Part shown: positions 17,750-26,115 of the stretch, one piece after another | Layout: each line of letters begins with the position of its first letter | Position numbering within the stretch: position 1 is the stretch's first letter | Source of the DNA: Mycolicibacterium setense | GTDB taxonomy: Bacteria; Actinomycetota; Actinomycetes; Mycobacteriales; Mycobacteriaceae | Length of the DNA stretch: 64,000 nucleotides | Direction: 5' to 3' | Assembly (NCBI RefSeq): GCF_000805385.1 | Contig: NZ_JTJW01000008.1 | Span: forward strand, 839,482 to 903,481 | Notes under the pieces: generated by a model | What the model was told of the DNA's origin: nothing | Seen by the model: only the letters and a program-made list of their open reading frames with translations | The model's database searches: none | Translations under genes and position numbers: made by a program

Positions 17750-18337
17750 TCAGACCGCCTCGGCCAACAGCTCACCGGCGTTCAGCGTCGGGTCGCCCTT
17801 CTTCCAGTTGCAGGCGCACAGCTCGTCGGACTGCAGCGCATCGAGCACACGCAGAACCTCATCGACGTTGCGTCCCACCGAACCCGCGGTCACCGAGACG
17901 AACTGAATCTCGTTGTTGGGATCGACGATGAAGGTGGCGCGGTCGGCGACGCCGTCGGCATTGAGGACACCGGCGGCCTGCGACAGCTCGCGCTTGAGGT
18001 CCGAGGCCATCGGGAACGGCAGCTTCTTCAGGTCCTCGTGCTGCGCGCGCCACTGGAAATGAACGAACTCGTTGTCCACCGACACGCCGATGACCTTCGC
18101 GTCGCGATCCTCGAAGTCCTCGTTCAGTTTTCCGAACGCAGCGATCTCAGTCGGGCACACGAACGTGAAGTCCTTGGGCCAGAAGAAGATGATCCGCCAC
18201 TTGCCCTCGTCGTCCTTGCTGGTGACCTGGGTGAAATAGTCATCGGGCTGCTTGGCATCGACCTTGGACAGATCTCCGCCAACCACGGCCGTCAGGTCGT
18301 ATTCCGGGAACTGAGAGCCAATCGTCAAAAGCGCCAT
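17750..18337 (-). CDS. ahpC: Alkyl hydroperoxide reductase C (peroxiredoxin)
   Basis: A 195-residue 2-Cys peroxiredoxin that reduces hydroperoxides and peroxynitrite. The peroxidatic Cys61 is in DFTFVCPTEI, and the C-terminal cysteines are in DELCACNW near residues 174-176, as in M. tuberculosis AhpC. The ATG at 18337 is preceded by GATTGGATAGGTTGC on the coding strand. It is the first gene of the ahpC-ahpD operon. No oxyR gene is adjacent, but a perfect palindrome lies about 30 bases upstream. Confidence 0.97.
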   Translation of the reverse strand: MALLTIGSQFPEYDLTAVVGGDLSKVDAKQPDDYFTQVTSKDDEGKWRIIFFWPKDFTFVCPTEIAAFGKLNEDFEDRDAKVIGVSVDNEFVHFQWRAQHEDLKKLPFPMASDLKRELSQAAGVLNADGVADRATFIVDPNNEIQFVSVTAGSVGRNVDEVLRVLDALQSDELCACNWKKGDPTLNAGELLAEAV

Positions 18338-18365
18338 CGCAACCTATCCAATCTCGCAAAGTTTT

Positions 18366-18382
18366 TCTGGAATGATTCCAGA
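18366..18382. promoter_or_regulatory. Perfect palindrome upstream of ahpC
   Basis: TCTGGAATGATTCCAGA has 8-bp arms and a single central base. It lies 29 bases upstream of the ahpC start, in an AT-rich stretch, where a peroxide-responsive repressor would bind. The half ATTCCAGA resembles, from memory, Fur-type peroxide-sensor boxes of mycobacteria; OxyR or FurA assignment is inference. Confidence 0.55.
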
Positions 18383-18456
18383 TTTACAGTTCGATTCTGG
18401 CTACCGGCTGATAGTTATAGCAACTCGATCAGACGTGATAATGCGCACAGACGACA

Positions 18457-19107
18457 TCAGTGTGAGTTGGGCATCACGGCGTCGATCGATACCGCCAGAT
18501 CGGCGCGCGCCGCGGTGGCCGCCACCAACCGGGCGTTGGGCTCGTCCACCTCGGCAACCCAAACCCGCGCCTCGTCCGCCGGCTTGCCGAACGCGATGTG
18601 ACGGGCCACCAGACGCTCGACTCGCACATCGTCTTGTATTGCGCAATACCAGATTTCGTCGATCTCGGCGGCCACTGCGGACCAGCCCGGGTTGTCGAGC
18701 AACAGGTAGTTGCCCTCAGTGAGCACCACGGCCGCGTGCGGGAACACCGGAATCGCGCCGGCGATCGGCTGCTCCACGTCCCGCTCGAAACCCGGGGCAT
18801 AGACCGTCTCGGTGCGCCTACGGATCCGGCGCAACAGTGCCGCGTAGCCGGCAACGTCGAAAGTGTCCGGCGCGCCCTTGCGCTCGAGCCGGCCGAGCCG
18901 GCGCAGTTCCACATCGGCGAGGTGGAAACCGTCCATCGGAACGTGGGCCACGGCGTCGCCGCCGAGCCGGGCACGCGCAGCGGCGACCAACGCCTCGGTC
19001 AACGTGGACTTGCCCGCTCCCGGCGCCCCGGTGATGCCGATGACCGAAGTCCCCGGCTCCGCGGCGCGCACCAAAACCCGGGTGAGCAGAGCGTCGAACG
19101 TACACAT
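18457..19107 (-). CDS. P-loop kinase, nucleoside/nucleotide kinase family (uridine-kinase/PanK-like fold)
   Basis: A 216-residue small-molecule kinase. The Walker A motif is GITGAPGAGKST near residue 24-35, PMDGFHL near residue 57 matches the substrate-binding loop of the uridine kinase/pantothenate kinase superfamily, and LTEGNYLLLD near residue 128 is the Walker B-like segment. The C-terminal part has the lid arginines RVERLVARHIAFGKP. Members of this group phosphorylate nucleosides, pantothenate or sugars; the substrate cannot be fixed here. It is leftward and divergent from the metallopeptidase lipoprotein gene, with 99 bases between starts. Confidence 0.85.
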   Translation of the reverse strand: MCTFDALLTRVLVRAAEPGTSVIGITGAPGAGKSTLTEALVAAARARLGGDAVAHVPMDGFHLADVELRRLGRLERKGAPDTFDVAGYAALLRRIRRRTETVYAPGFERDVEQPIAGAIPVFPHAAVVLTEGNYLLLDNPGWSAVAAEIDEIWYCAIQDDVRVERLVARHIAFGKPADEARVWVAEVDEPNARLVAATAARADLAVSIDAVMPNSH

Positions 19108-19206
19108 GGCGGTGCCATTGTCGCCCAGGTCATCGACAGCCGATGCCGAACGTCAGCCCGACCAGGTAGAACTGGCTGGGGTGAATCGCGTGAAAGGCGG
19201 CTCGAA

Positions 19207-20643
19207 GTGGCGAGGCTTCGCTGGTGGCTCGGTCTGGCCTGTTGCGCCGTATTGCTGGCCGGATGCGGCGGCAACGCCGCGCTGATCGGCGGCCGGGCGA
19301 CCTCGATGTTGTTCCTGCCCGACCGGGTCGGTGGCCTGCCGGTGACCGACGGCCACAGCGGCATCCGCCCCGACGCCCCAGGGCCCACTCGCCGCGCCGA
19401 GAACACCGACGGCGGCCAGATCGACGACCTGGCGCTGCTCGCCATCGACGACATCGAAGATTTCTGGTCCCAGAACTACAGCGGCGGTTCATTGCCCGGA
19501 ACCTTCACGCCCGTCTCCCGCCTGGTGTCCTACAACTCCGACGCCTCCCCCGGGCTCGAGCTGTGCGGGGAGAACACCGCCGGGCTGACCAACGCCTTCT
19601 ACTGCCTCAAGAACGACGTGATGGCCTGGGACCGCGGCGTGGCGATCCCTGTTGCGGCACAGTATTTCGGCCAGATGGGCGTGGTCGGGGTGATGGCCCA
19701 CGAGTACGGCCACGCGGTCCAGCAACAAGCCCGGCTGATCAACGAGAGCACACCCGTACTGGTGGCCGAGCAACAGGCCGACTGCCTCGCCGGGGTCTAC
19801 CTGCGCTGGGTCGCCGCAGGCAAATCGCCGCGTTTCGAATTGAGCACCGGCGACGGCCTCAACCACGTTCTGGGCGGCCTGATCTACATCCGCGATCCCC
19901 TGATGACGCGGGTCGACGCGGTGCTCACGGGCAACGAACACGGCTCGGCCCTCGATCGGGTCAGTGCGTTCCAGATCGGCTTCAGCGGAAACGTCGACCA
20001 GTGCGCGGCCATAGATTCCGACGAGATCAAGAAGCGCCGCGGCGACCTGCCCAAGTTCCTCGACCTCTTCGGCGGGGCGCAGAGCGCAAACAGCACCATC
20101 ACCACCGATCTCCTGGACAAGACCATGCAGTCGCTGCAGCAGGTCTACACACCCGCCAAGCCACCCACATTGAGCACCGAGCCCAGCGCATGCCCCGACG
20201 CCGGCCCGTCACCGCCCGCGTCGTACTGCCCGGCCACCAACACCATCGTGGTGGACCTGGAGGGCCTGAAAGCCTTGGGGGAAGCCAGGAACGAGAACGA
20301 CGAGCGGGAACTCCTGCAAGGCGACAACTCAGCCATCTCGGTGCTGACGTCGCGCTACGCGCTGGCCGTACAGCACGAGAAGGGCTTGGTGCTCGACACT
20401 CCCGTGGCCGCCATGCGCACCGGCTGCCTGACCGGTGTGGGGCAAGCCAGGATGGCCGAAGACGGCCTGCCCATCACACTGTCCGCCGGTGACACCGACG
20501 AGGCGATCAGCAGCCTTCTCACCAACGGGCTGGCCGCCAGCGATGTCAACGGCAGGGTGCTGCCTGCCGGATTCACCCGCATCCTGGCCTACCGATCTGG
20601 CCTGCAAGGCGATGATCCGCAGTGCTACCAAAGGTTCGCGTAA
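19207..20643 (+). CDS. Putative neutral zinc metallopeptidase lipoprotein (paralog of 42095-43537)
   Basis: A 478-residue exported protein. The N-terminus LRWWLGLACCAVLLAGCGGN is a lipoprotein signal with lipobox LAGC near residue 18, and the GTG at 19207 is the start that places it correctly; much longer open frame exists upstream but is not coding. The zinc site is MAHEYGHAVQQQ (H-E-x-x-H) near residue 165, with EQQADCLAG about 30 residues later supplying the third ligand. This is the putative neutral zinc metallopeptidase family. A second gene of nearly the same length and layout lies 23 kb away. It is followed closely by the DUF4333 gene. Confidence 0.85.
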   Translation: MARLRWWLGLACCAVLLAGCGGNAALIGGRATSMLFLPDRVGGLPVTDGHSGIRPDAPGPTRRAENTDGGQIDDLALLAIDDIEDFWSQNYSGGSLPGTFTPVSRLVSYNSDASPGLELCGENTAGLTNAFYCLKNDVMAWDRGVAIPVAAQYFGQMGVVGVMAHEYGHAVQQQARLINESTPVLVAEQQADCLAGVYLRWVAAGKSPRFELSTGDGLNHVLGGLIYIRDPLMTRVDAVLTGNEHGSALDRVSAFQIGFSGNVDQCAAIDSDEIKKRRGDLPKFLDLFGGAQSANSTITTDLLDKTMQSLQQVYTPAKPPTLSTEPSACPDAGPSPPASYCPATNTIVVDLEGLKALGEARNENDERELLQGDNSAISVLTSRYALAVQHEKGLVLDTPVAAMRTGCLTGVGQARMAEDGLPITLSAGDTDEAISSLLTNGLAASDVNGRVLPAGFTRILAYRSGLQGDDPQCYQRFA

Positions 20644-20669
20644 GCGATGAGCCCACTCGAGGAGACCCG

Positions 20670-21206
20670 ATGAGCGGACCCGAGCAACCGTGGTGGGCAC
20701 GGCCCGGTGGCGCGCCCGTACCGGGGGGCACGCCGCCGGGCGCTCGCCCCGCTCGCCCCGCCGAGAGACCGCCTGCGCGGCATCCGTCCCCTCCCCCGCC
20801 GCACCACCATGCCCGCCCCGCCGCACCGCCGCAGAGCACGCCGCAGCCACCGCCACGGCCCAAGCCCGGGCGCCCCGACCGTCGTCTGCTCATTGGTGCG
20901 GCGGTCGCCGTCGTGGCGGTCGCGGTGATCGGCAGCGGGTTCTGGGTGTGGCACCGCGCAGACGCCAACAGCACCCGGCTCGACGTCCGCCAGGCCGAGG
21001 CCGGCGTGGCCCAGATCCTGTCCGATCCGATCAACGGCTACGGGGCCAACCGCGTCGTGGCAGTGGCATGCAACAACGGCGAGAATCCGGTCGTGCGGAC
21101 GGGCGCGACGTTCACGTGTGCGGTTGAGATCAACGACACGCTGCGCCGGGTGATCGTGGAATTCACGGACAATAACGGGACTTATGCAGTTGACGGGCCC
21201 CGATAG
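20670..21206 (+). CDS. Proline-rich single-pass membrane protein with DUF4333 domain
   Basis: A 178-residue mycobacterial envelope protein. Residues 1-70 are a low-complexity Pro/Ala/Arg/His-rich cytoplasmic tail. One hydrophobic helix (LLIGAAVAVVAVAVIGSGFW) follows at about residue 73-92. The extracytoplasmic C-terminal domain carries two Cys (VACNNGE and FTCAVE) that probably form a disulfide, the DUF4333 pattern. ATG 20670 follows GGAGACCCG. It lies 26 bases after the metallopeptidase and is probably co-transcribed. Its function is unknown. Confidence 0.85.
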   Translation: MSGPEQPWWARPGGAPVPGGTPPGARPARPAERPPARHPSPPPPHHHARPAAPPQSTPQPPPRPKPGRPDRRLLIGAAVAVVAVAVIGSGFWVWHRADANSTRLDVRQAEAGVAQILSDPINGYGANRVVAVACNNGENPVVRTGATFTCAVEINDTLRRVIVEFTDNNGTYAVDGPR

Positions 21207-21298
21207 AGAGACGCACGTCACATTTTCGGGGTCTGGTGACAACCCACACCCGACCACGCTGCCAGGCTTTATTAGAACCGCTATTAGTCTTACCGGTT

Positions 21299-23131
21299 AT
21301 GGGTCGGGATCCCGCTGCAACCAGTGCTGTTGATTCGTCGACGTCGAACATCGAGAACTACGTTCGCGACGACGGCACGATCGTCGTACCCGACGGTGTC
21401 ACGCTTACGTCCTTCCTGGATCGGAACCGGTTCACATTCGGGGACGAGCCGTCGTACCGCTTCCTCGACTACTCGACCGACTCCGACGGCCGCGTCGTCG
21501 AGCTCAGCTGGAACGCACTGTGGTCGCAGGTGTCCGCAGTCGGCGCTCGACTGCAGCAGGTCACCCAGCCGCGCGATCGGGTGGCCATCCTGGCTCCCCA
21601 GGGCGTCGAATACGTCGCCGCGTTCTTCGCCGCCATCCATGCAGGCAACATCGCGGTGCCACTGTTCGCGCCCAGCCTCGCCGGGCACGCCGAGCGGCTG
21701 GCCGCAGTGCTGGCCGACGCCAAGCCCACCGTGGTGCTGACGACAGCCGCAGCTTCGGAGTCGGTGCGGAACTTCCTGCGCACCCTGCCCGCCGCCGAGC
21801 GTCCCCGCCTGATCGCGGTCGACGCCGTACCGGATTCACTGGCCTCGATGTTCCAGGCTCCGACCGTCGACACCGATGACATCGCCTACCTGCAGTACAC
21901 ATCGGGATCGACCCGCATCCCGGCCGGCGTGGAGATCACCCACCGCAACGTCTGCACCAACGTTCTGCAGATGATCCTCGCCGGAGATCTCAGCATGGGA
22001 GTCCGCAGCGTCAGCTGGCTGCCGCTCTACCACGACATGGGCCTGATCATGATCATGTTCCCGGCGTTGTGCGGCAGCCACATCACCCTGATGGACCCGA
22101 TGGCCTTCGTCCGGCGGCCTTACCGCTGGATCAAGCAGCTGTCCGCCGAGGCCGCCTACGGTCGAACTCTCGCCGCCGCACCGAATTTCGCCTTCGAGCT
22201 GGCCGCCGAGCGCGGCCTGCCGCCGGCCGGCGAGACGCTGGACCTGACCAACGTGGTGACGCTGCTCAACGGGTCCGAGCCGGTGACCATGGCCGCCGTC
22301 GAAAAGTTCACCTCCGCATTCGCCCCGTACGGGCTGCCCGCCACCGCGATCAAGCCCTCCTACGGGATGGCCGAGGCCACGTTGTCGGTGGCCAGCATCG
22401 CACCGAGTGCCGCGGCGAGCGCGGTCTATCTGGACCGCGAGGAGCTCAGCGCCGGACGGGCAGTCAGCGTGGCACCTACCGACGAAGGCGCCGTGGCGCA
22501 CGTGTCATGCGGGCAGCCGATCCCGAACCAGTGGGCCGTGATCGCCAGCCCCGACGGCAACGAGGAGCCCGACTGCACTGTCGGAGAAATCTGGCTGCAC
22601 GGCAACAACGTCGGCCGCGGCTACTTCGGCCGAACCGAAGAGAGTGAGCGGGTGTTCGGCAACAAGCTGCAGACCCGGCTCACCGACGGCAGCCACGCCG
22701 AGGGGGCACCGGAGAACGGCTACTGGCTGGCCACCGGCGACCTCGGCGTCTACATCGACGGCGAGCTGTACCTCACCGGCCGCATCAAGGACATGATCCT
22801 GATCGACGGACGCAACCACTACCCGCACGACATCGAGACCACCGTCAGCGCGGCCTCCCCGGCCGTGCGCTCCGGTTATGTCGCGGCCTTCTCGGTGGTC
22901 GGCGACCGCGGCGAGGAACTGGTCATCGTCGCCGAACGCGCAGCCGGCGCCGGACGCGCCGAGCCGGGGCCGATCGTCGACGCCATTCGCGCGGCGATCT
23001 CACGCCACCACCAGCTCCGGGTCGCCGACGTGCGCATGGTCGCCGCCGGGGTGATCCCCCGGACGACGAGCGGCAAACTCGCCCGGAACGCCTGTCGCAC
23101 TGAGTATTTGAGCGGGAAGTTCAACAAGTAG
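21299..23131 (+). CDS. Fatty-acyl-AMP ligase (FAAL-type FadD, FadD32-like)
   Basis: A 610-residue adenylate-forming enzyme. The P-loop is YLQYTSGSTRIPAGVEITH near residue 198; LPLYHDMGLI, APNFAFE and KPSYGMAEAT are typical of the FAAL subgroup, as is IDGRNHYPHDIE before the C-terminal domain and PRTTSGKLARNACR at the end. These enzymes form acyl-AMP and pass the acyl chain to a carrier protein or polyketide synthase, not to CoA. Similarity is strongest, from memory, to FadD32 of the mycolate condensing locus, but no polyketide synthase or acyl-carrier gene is nearby. ATG 21299 has TAGTCT 8 bases upstream and no ribosome-binding site, so it may be leaderless. Confidence 0.88.
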   Translation: MGRDPAATSAVDSSTSNIENYVRDDGTIVVPDGVTLTSFLDRNRFTFGDEPSYRFLDYSTDSDGRVVELSWNALWSQVSAVGARLQQVTQPRDRVAILAPQGVEYVAAFFAAIHAGNIAVPLFAPSLAGHAERLAAVLADAKPTVVLTTAAASESVRNFLRTLPAAERPRLIAVDAVPDSLASMFQAPTVDTDDIAYLQYTSGSTRIPAGVEITHRNVCTNVLQMILAGDLSMGVRSVSWLPLYHDMGLIMIMFPALCGSHITLMDPMAFVRRPYRWIKQLSAEAAYGRTLAAAPNFAFELAAERGLPPAGETLDLTNVVTLLNGSEPVTMAAVEKFTSAFAPYGLPATAIKPSYGMAEATLSVASIAPSAAASAVYLDREELSAGRAVSVAPTDEGAVAHVSCGQPIPNQWAVIASPDGNEEPDCTVGEIWLHGNNVGRGYFGRTEESERVFGNKLQTRLTDGSHAEGAPENGYWLATGDLGVYIDGELYLTGRIKDMILIDGRNHYPHDIETTVSAASPAVRSGYVAAFSVVGDRGEELVIVAERAAGAGRAEPGPIVDAIRAAISRHHQLRVADVRMVAAGVIPRTTSGKLARNACRTEYLSGKFNK

Positions 23132-23171
23132 GTTTTGGGGTCTGTTCAGCGCGGCCTGTTCGCTGCGGCTG

Positions 23172-23238
23172 TTCGCCGAAATCGACGCCAGGGTTGTGCT
23201 CACGCGCACGCAGCAGCCATAGCGTCGATCTCGGCGAA
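23172..23238. terminator. Hairpin between convergent FAAL and lipoprotein genes
   Basis: TTCGCCGAAATCGACGC (23172-23188) pairs with 23222-23238 over 17 positions with one G-U, around a 33-base loop. No T-tract is obvious. It sits between two convergent genes and resembles the long imperfect stems at 11444 and 36533. Confidence 0.6.
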
Positions 23239-23247
23239 TTCGGCGAC

Positions 23248-24360
23248 CTAGTTGACGACCGTTGGACGCGGAGGCGCCCACTTGGTCAGGATGTCATTGA
23301 CCGCCACACGGTTGAACCCGAAGAAGTCATGGGTGGCTTTCCCGGCCGGCTGCCAGTCACCGGTGACGACCTGCCCGTTGTACTCGTAGAAAGCAAACTC
23401 CCCGATGTTGGCGCCGAACGCCTTCCGGAAACTGGGTTCGGCCGCCGGATCCACCGCCTTGAACGTGATCCGGGCCGGACCGTCACTGTCGATGACGGTG
23501 TACGTCAACGGATTGTGCAATTCGGTGGCGCCAAGATTCGTGATGAAGATGCCCTTGCCGTTCGGCTCCAACTGGATGCGCGCGGTACCGGCGGCGTTGG
23601 TGAACTGGCCACCGTTCCCGGTAGCTTCGGCGAGCGTCGTTGCCACCGTGGCGCATTCGGACGAGGGTGTGCCACATGCCTGCACGGGACGCACCTTCGG
23701 CGGGCCACTGCGTTGCGGAATGCGGTCGAGCGTGAACTCCGGGTCGACGGCCGTCTGCGCCATGTCGAATGCGACCGCGCCGGCACTGAAGGTCGCGGTG
23801 GTGACGGGTTCCGGCAGCACCGCACCTTCATTCATCGCCCGCTTCAGACCCTCGGGCAGTGGTGCACCACTCAGATCGGTGCGGTACAGGGTGTAGAACC
23901 CCGTGCCCGATGGGCCGACAGACTCGACGGTTGGCCACCCACCGCTTCCCTGCGGTCCGGCGGTCACGGTGAAGCTGCGATCCGACTCCACCCATTCGCC
24001 CTTGCTCGGCGAAAAGATCAGCTGTGTCACCTCTTTCGGCTGCCACGAACCGTCGGTGAAAATGAACGTGCTCGACTTGAGCGAGTCACCCGTCGCGATC
24101 AGCGATTGGTAGCCGCCGATCTGCGCCGGCGTGGCCTTGGCCTCACGCGTAACCATGAACACGCCATCTGTCAGCGACTTCAGCGGATCAGTGTCGGCTA
24201 CCGCTCCTTGCGCGGGCGCGGGTTGGTCGACGATCACCGACGGAGCTGCTTCCGGGGATGCAGAGGTTTGCTTCCCAGAACCCTGCTCCGCAGATTCGCC
24301 ACCACCACACGCCGTCGCCAGCGCCAATACGCCCAGTACTCCTGCAACTCGCCATGCCAC
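23248..24360 (-). CDS. Uncharacterised secreted lipoprotein
   Basis: A 370-residue protein with a lipoprotein signal. The GTG at 24360, preceded by GGAGGGGG at good spacing, starts VAWRVAGVLGVLALATACGGG with lipobox ATAC near residue 18. A Ser/Ala/Pro-rich linker follows, then a beta-rich mature domain with two Cys about 10 residues apart (VQACGTPSSECATV). The C-terminal half contains FITNLGATELHNPLTYTVID and DFFGFNRVAVNDILTKWAPP. I recognise no enzyme motif. It may be a cell-wall binding or sensing protein. Two more leftward genes, one also a lipoprotein, lie upstream. Confidence 0.8.
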   Translation of the reverse strand: MAWRVAGVLGVLALATACGGGESAEQGSGKQTSASPEAAPSVIVDQPAPAQGAVADTDPLKSLTDGVFMVTREAKATPAQIGGYQSLIATGDSLKSSTFIFTDGSWQPKEVTQLIFSPSKGEWVESDRSFTVTAGPQGSGGWPTVESVGPSGTGFYTLYRTDLSGAPLPEGLKRAMNEGAVLPEPVTTATFSAGAVAFDMAQTAVDPEFTLDRIPQRSGPPKVRPVQACGTPSSECATVATTLAEATGNGGQFTNAAGTARIQLEPNGKGIFITNLGATELHNPLTYTVIDSDGPARITFKAVDPAAEPSFRKAFGANIGEFAFYEYNGQVVTGDWQPAGKATHDFFGFNRVAVNDILTKWAPPRPTVVN

Positions 24361-24456
24361 GATTGCTACCCCCTCCGTCAGCAAAATAGCAGGAGAGGGC
24401 TGAGGATGCGGGAACTCCCGCCGACGCGACCGGGAACACAAAGAACCGTTGGGCTG

Positions 24457-24825
24457 TCAGCCCGCGGCCCACTCCTTGGCGGCATCGAGTTCACCGAGCC
24501 CAAAGACCTTGAGCTCGCCCGGAATCATCCACGCGAACGCGTGCATGGCGTGGGCCACCCACTCCATGTCGGATACGACAGCGATGCGTTTGAACGCCGA
24601 GTGATGGCGGAACAACGCGCCCAAGCCGAGTTTCAAATCCTCGACCAGGCCACCGCTTCCGAAGCCCTCGTAGTCCGGTGAAATCACCTCGACGATCCGG
24701 ATCTCACCGGACTGCAGCAACTCGTCCATCGTCGGCCGGAATTCGCGCAGATCATCACCACGCACACGGCCCGAAACTCGAATGCCGAACACACCCTCGG
24801 GCATGTCGGGAAGGACGTCGATCAT
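24457..24825 (-). CDS. SpoIIAA-like (STAS-fold) protein
   Basis: A 122-residue soluble protein of the SpoIIAA-like group. It starts MIDVLPDMPEGVFGIRVSGRV with GGGAGGAGT upstream, continues with RGDDLREFRPTMDELLQSGE and VVSDMEWVAHAMHAFAWMIPGE, and ends in DAAKEWAAG. The pattern of small beta-alpha repeats fits a STAS fold used in lipid or nucleotide sensing. There is no clear phosphorylatable Ser motif of classical anti-anti-sigma factors. It lies between two lipoprotein genes in the same orientation and its role is unknown. Confidence 0.78.
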   Translation of the reverse strand: MIDVLPDMPEGVFGIRVSGRVRGDDLREFRPTMDELLQSGEIRIVEVISPDYEGFGSGGLVEDLKLGLGALFRHHSAFKRIAVVSDMEWVAHAMHAFAWMIPGELKVFGLGELDAAKEWAAG

Positions 24826-24869
24826 CGGTACTCCTCCCGTCTCACACCTCGAGTCTGCACCCGACCGGC

Positions 24870-25295
24870 TCAGGAACGCCGAGACTCCCAGAGCGTGGAT
24901 ATCTCCGACGGCACGTTCTCGGTTTTGACGCCCGCTCTTGTCCACCCGCCTTGCTTGCCGGGCGTGATCCGGTAGATCCCGTCATCACCCGAATACACCC
25001 AGAGCTGTTCGGGTTCGGACGGTAGCCAAGTGATCATCACGCCGGTGCCGTAGGAGGCATGGTCGTGAAAAACCTCGTTGCCCGCCTTGTCGCGAACCAC
25101 CACCGTCCAGGGTTTCTCCCCGTTCACTTCCGAGCCCTCCTGGGCGACGGCGGTGTAGGTGCCCGACGGAGACACCTGGGAGTGCTCGGGGGTGACGATT
25201 TTCGCGGCGACGTCGCTCCCGCCGCCGCAGCCGGCGACTATCGCCATCACTGCCACGATCAACACGACTATCCGTTTGTTCACCTGTATCGACAT
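24870..25295 (-). CDS. Small uncharacterised lipoprotein
   Basis: A 141-residue exported protein. The signal IVVLIVAVMAIVAGCGGG has a good lipobox VAGC at about residue 20-23. The mature part, with SPSGTYTAVAQEGSE, WTVVVRDKAGNEVFHD, TWLPSEPEQLWVYSGDDGIYRI and an ending near TLWESRRS, looks like a small beta-sheet domain with a propeller-blade-like repeat. I recognise no family beyond lipoprotein. It is probably the first gene of the leftward set with the SpoIIAA-like protein. Confidence 0.8.
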   Translation of the reverse strand: MSIQVNKRIVVLIVAVMAIVAGCGGGSDVAAKIVTPEHSQVSPSGTYTAVAQEGSEVNGEKPWTVVVRDKAGNEVFHDHASYGTGVMITWLPSEPEQLWVYSGDDGIYRITPGKQGGWTRAGVKTENVPSEISTLWESRRS

Positions 25296-25372
25296 CCTTC
25301 CGCGTTGACGAGATGGAACGATACGGTCTGCCCGGCCGGACCGGTCAGTGCCCCGGCAGGATGATCAGAAAG

Positions 25373-26065
25373 TCAGCCGGCGCGCTGCTGCAGCATCGTC
25401 GTGAGTCCGGCAATGACCACGTCGAGATTGAACTCCAGCTGTGCGTGTTCGTCGGCCTCTGCTGCCATCGCCGTCAGTACTTGACGCAGCACCGTATAGG
25501 CGTTTTGGTCACCAATGTCTATGGCCGCCATGGCCTCTTCGTGTTGAGGATGGATTCCACGGTCGGCACGCAGCAGGGCGTCGCGTGCTGCAGACAACGC
25601 CAACTCGGCGACGGTGTTGGCCGCCCGGCCGGCCTGCTCGACCGCAAAGCCGGCGTCGACAAGAGTTTCGAGGACGAACTCGGCCTGGCCCAAGGCCGCC
25701 AGCCCGATGGCGCCCTCCATGGGGAATGCGTCGTGGACCCCGAGTTCGGTTATCGCATTACGCGCCCGGCGCGCATACCAACGCAGCACGTCGCGCCAGT
25801 CTCCGTCGAGCGGCGGTGGGACACGCTCGAATTCCACCTCGAATACCGCAGATGCCATGAGCGCCAACAACGTTTCACGATCGCCGATGTGGTACTTGAC
25901 CGACTTGCGGTCCACGCCCAGGGCGTCAGCCACCGCCTGCATCGTCAAAGGCTCGGGCGCGATGCCGAGCGCCGCAGTAACGATCTGCTCGCGGTTGATC
26001 CGCGCCGGGCGTCCTCGCCGCGCCGGTGACGCGGCGGCGTCGCTGTCGAGATCGTGACCACTCAC
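25373..26065 (-). CDS. TetR-family transcriptional regulator
   Basis: About 230 residues. The helix-turn-helix lies in MQAVADALGVDRKSVKYHIG near residues 40-59, following ARINREQIVTAALGI. The C-terminal ligand domain is of the TetR_C (tetracycline-repressor-like) type, containing WRDVLRWYARRARNAI. The GTG at 26065 is the best start available; upstream frame is open but without coding character. It lies 50 bases downstream of the nitroreductase gene in the same orientation, so the two may be co-transcribed and the repressor may control the enzyme. Confidence 0.85.
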   Translation of the reverse strand: MSGHDLDSDAAASPARRGRPARINREQIVTAALGIAPEPLTMQAVADALGVDRKSVKYHIGDRETLLALMASAVFEVEFERVPPPLDGDWRDVLRWYARRARNAITELGVHDAFPMEGAIGLAALGQAEFVLETLVDAGFAVEQAGRAANTVAELALSAARDALLRADRGIHPQHEEAMAAIDIGDQNAYTVLRQVLTAMAAEADEHAQLEFNLDVVIAGLTTMLQQRAG

Positions 26066-26115
26066 CTCCGCCAGCGTAGATACTCGCGCCTCGAACCAGG
26101 GGCCGCCGCTGCCGC

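Noticed and set aside
18598..19206. N-terminal extension of the metallopeptidase gene by about 200 residues
   Set aside because: The extension is antisense to the P-loop kinase gene and would put the lipoprotein signal in the middle of the protein.
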